From: Actinomycetes bacterium
GTDB lineage: Bacteria > Actinomycetota > Actinomycetes > S36-B12 > GCA-2699445
DNA: 7,249 nucleotides
Reading direction: 5' to 3'
Assembly: GCA_022600255.1 (NCBI GenBank)
Contig: JAHZKU010000092.1
Location: forward strand, 1 to 7,249
In this document: positions 6,119 to 7,249 of the stretch, piece after piece
Layout: each line of letters starts with the position of its first letter
Position numbering within the stretch: position 1 is the stretch's first letter
Made by a program: the position numbers and the translations under genes
The notes under the pieces: generated by a model
Seen by the model: the letters and a program-made list of their open reading frames with translations, nothing else
Database searches by the model: none
What the model was told of the DNA's origin: nothing

Positions 6119-6820
6119 GTCAAAGTCTGGTGCCACAAACCAGTCCGATAGCAACTGCATGGTGACCCCGCTCAAATCCGGAATCACGCGACAGCGCTCG
6201 CCCTCAACGAGGTCGAGCCCGTGCGATACGGCCACCACGAAGGCGCCAGCGGCTTGAGCCGAGGCAATACCGGTAGGTGAATCCTCAATCGCGATGCACC
6301 AACGCGGATCCACACCAATGCCATCCGCTCCTTGCCGGTATGGCAATGGGTCTGGCTTAAACCGCGTCACATCGTTCGCCGAAACAGTCAGTCCGAACCA
6401 ATCCGAGTCGAAATGGTTCAGGACCAAATCCATTAAGACGCGTTGCGAAGACGAAACCAACGCCAGCGGTACGTCGGCCTCGGCAAGTTCCGCCACGAGT
6501 TCCACCCCGCCTGGCTGCAACGCCGGTGGCTGCTCAGACAGTGCCGAAACCATGAGGCGTTCAAAGCCTTCTTCAAAGAATCCTGGGTCAGGGCGCGGTT
6601 GGCCGGTATCCGCGACGCGGTCTGCCATGTAGGCGCACACGCGTTCCGCCGACCCGCCGTGACAGTGTTCCTCGTCAGACTTTGTCCACGCCACGCCAAA
6701 CTCAGCCATCATTGACCGCTCGGATGCCTGCCACAACGGCTCGGTATCGATCAGGGTGCCGTCCATGTCAAACAACACACCGTGAAAAGCCGGCCGGTGC
6801 GCTGCAGAGTGTTCAGTCAT
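6080..6820 (-). CDS. HAD-superfamily phosphatase (beta-phosphoglucomutase-like subfamily)
   Basis: This 246-residue cytoplasmic hydrolase has all HAD motifs: motif I DMDGT (nucleophile D18, acid/base D20), motif II serine in LVSSS (123-125), motif III lysine K155 in RFKPDP and motif IV IEDSPTG (E179, D180). Residues about 27-100 form the helical type-1 cap. The IEDSPTG and KPDP motifs point to the large group of sugar-phosphate phosphatases and phosphoglucomutase-like enzymes; the substrate cannot be predicted. The ATG at 6820 puts motif I at the usual distance from the N-terminus. No strong Shine-Dalgarno site precedes it, only GGGG two bases before the ATG; a GAAACT seven bases upstream might be a weak leaderless -10. 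It follows metH by 52 bases on the same strand, so read-through from metH is plausible. The last roughly 12 codons overlap the SSI-like gene on the other strand, and the conserved fold seems complete before that tail. Confidence 0.92.
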   Translation of the reverse strand: MTEHSAAHRPAFHGVLFDMDGTLIDTEPLWQASERSMMAEFGVAWTKSDEEHCHGGSAERVCAYMADRVADTGQPRPDPGFFEEGFERLMVSALSEQPPALQPGGVELVAELAEADVPLALVSSSQRVLMDLVLNHFDSDWFGLTVSANDVTRFKPDPLPYRQGADGIGVDPRWCIAIEDSPTGIASAQAAGAFVVAVSHGLDLVEGERCRVIPDLSGVTMQLLSDWFVAPDFDSIALDDQQRNGV

Positions 6821-6872
6821 AACCCCGAGTTTCCCGGTTTCTGCACCGGTATTCCTGATGAGCCGACGGAAG

Positions 6873-7249
6873 TTAAGTCGCGTTGAAGTACTTGGCCTCT
6901 GGATGATGCAGGATAAATGCCGAGGTGGACTGTTCAGGATGCAATTGCAGCTCCTCCGACAGCGTTACCCCGATCCGTTCGGGCTGCATGAACCGCACGA
7001 GGTCCACCTGTTGACCCACATCGGGGCAAGCCGGGTATCCGAACGAATACCGTGATCCACGGTAGCCCTGCTTTGTGATCAACTTGGCTCGGTCGGTACC
7101 GTCTTCACCTGCAAAGCCCAGCTCCGCACGAATCCGGGCGTGCCACAGTTCGGCCATCGCCTCGGTCAACTGAACGCTAAGGCCATGAAGCTCCATATAT
7201 TCCCGGTAGGAATCGGCCTCGAACAGTTTCGCAGTGGACGCCGAGGCCA
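6873..7249 (-). CDS. metH: Cobalamin-dependent methionine synthase, C-terminal end (5' truncated)
   Basis: The frame is open from the stop at 6873 to the right edge, giving the last 124 residues of a protein that continues beyond the window. They match the C-terminal activation domain of MetH, which binds S-adenosylmethionine to remethylate and rescue oxidised cobalamin; the whole enzyme transfers a methyl group from 5-methyltetrahydrofolate to homocysteine. Key evidence is YRGSRYSFGYPACPD, the AdoMet-binding loop (E. coli has YRGIRPAPGYPACPE). It is followed by PERIGVTLSEELQLHPEQST and HHPEAKYFNAT, where the protein ends. E. coli MetH continues for several dozen residues after the equivalent point, while actinobacterial forms, as I recall, usually stop at this HHPxAxYF motif. 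The internal ATG at 7196 is not a start, since the homologous sequence (FEADSYREY) continues upstream of it. No riboswitch or promoter for the gene is within view. Confidence 0.95.
   Translation of the reverse strand, partial: ASASTAKLFEADSYREYMELHGLSVQLTEAMAELWHARIRAELGFAGEDGTDRAKLITKQGYRGSRYSFGYPACPDVGQQVDLVRFMQPERIGVTLSEELQLHPEQSTSAFILHHPEAKYFNAT

Noticed and set aside
6834..6849. CCGGT/ACCGG hairpin between metH and the HAD gene
   Set aside because: It is a five-base-pair stem with a six-base loop and no T-run on the minus strand; too weak to call a terminator or attenuator.

Overview
The window looks like chromosomal DNA of an actinomycete (Actinomycetota). The GC content is moderately high, about 60% judged by eye. 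The reasons are a DUF222/13E12-type HNH endonuclease-like protein, a stand-alone RecB-type nuclease with an iron-sulfur cysteine pattern, a subtilisin-inhibitor-like (SSI) domain, an actinobacterial-style MetH C-terminus, and a -10 element placed for leaderless transcription. The genus cannot be named from this window.

Layout: positions 1-1155 (+) hold the C-terminal part of an HNH protein whose start lies before the window. After a 175-base gap comes a RecB-family nuclease at 1331-2230 (+). A 71-base spacer holds a 7-bp dyad and a likely leaderless promoter. It is followed by an ABC exporter pair: an ATPase at 2302-3081 (+) and a 10-helix MacB/FtsX-type permease at 3088-5625 (+), six bases apart. 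Forty bases on is an SSI-like lipoprotein at 5666-6118 (+). Its 3' end overlaps by 39 bases a convergent HAD phosphatase at 6080-6820 (-). The end of metH, at 6873-7249 (-), runs off the right edge and lies upstream of the HAD gene on the same strand.

How the genes fit together: the ATPase and permease clearly form one membrane machine. The lipoprotein is close enough to be co-transcribed with them and would sit on the same outer face of the membrane, but a functional link is only a hypothesis. The RecB-like nuclease and metH are core actinobacterial genes; from memory, their M. tuberculosis counterparts (Rv2119 and Rv2124c) also lie within a few genes of each other. The region therefore looks like a conserved chromosomal neighbourhood with exporter and lipoprotein genes between. 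No RNA genes, CRISPR arrays, insertion sequences or phage genes were seen, and no clearly new multi-gene system is evident. The most unusual points are the predicted acidic reactive-site residue of the SSI-like lipoprotein, the very long disordered insertion in the HNH protein, and the overlapping 3' ends.
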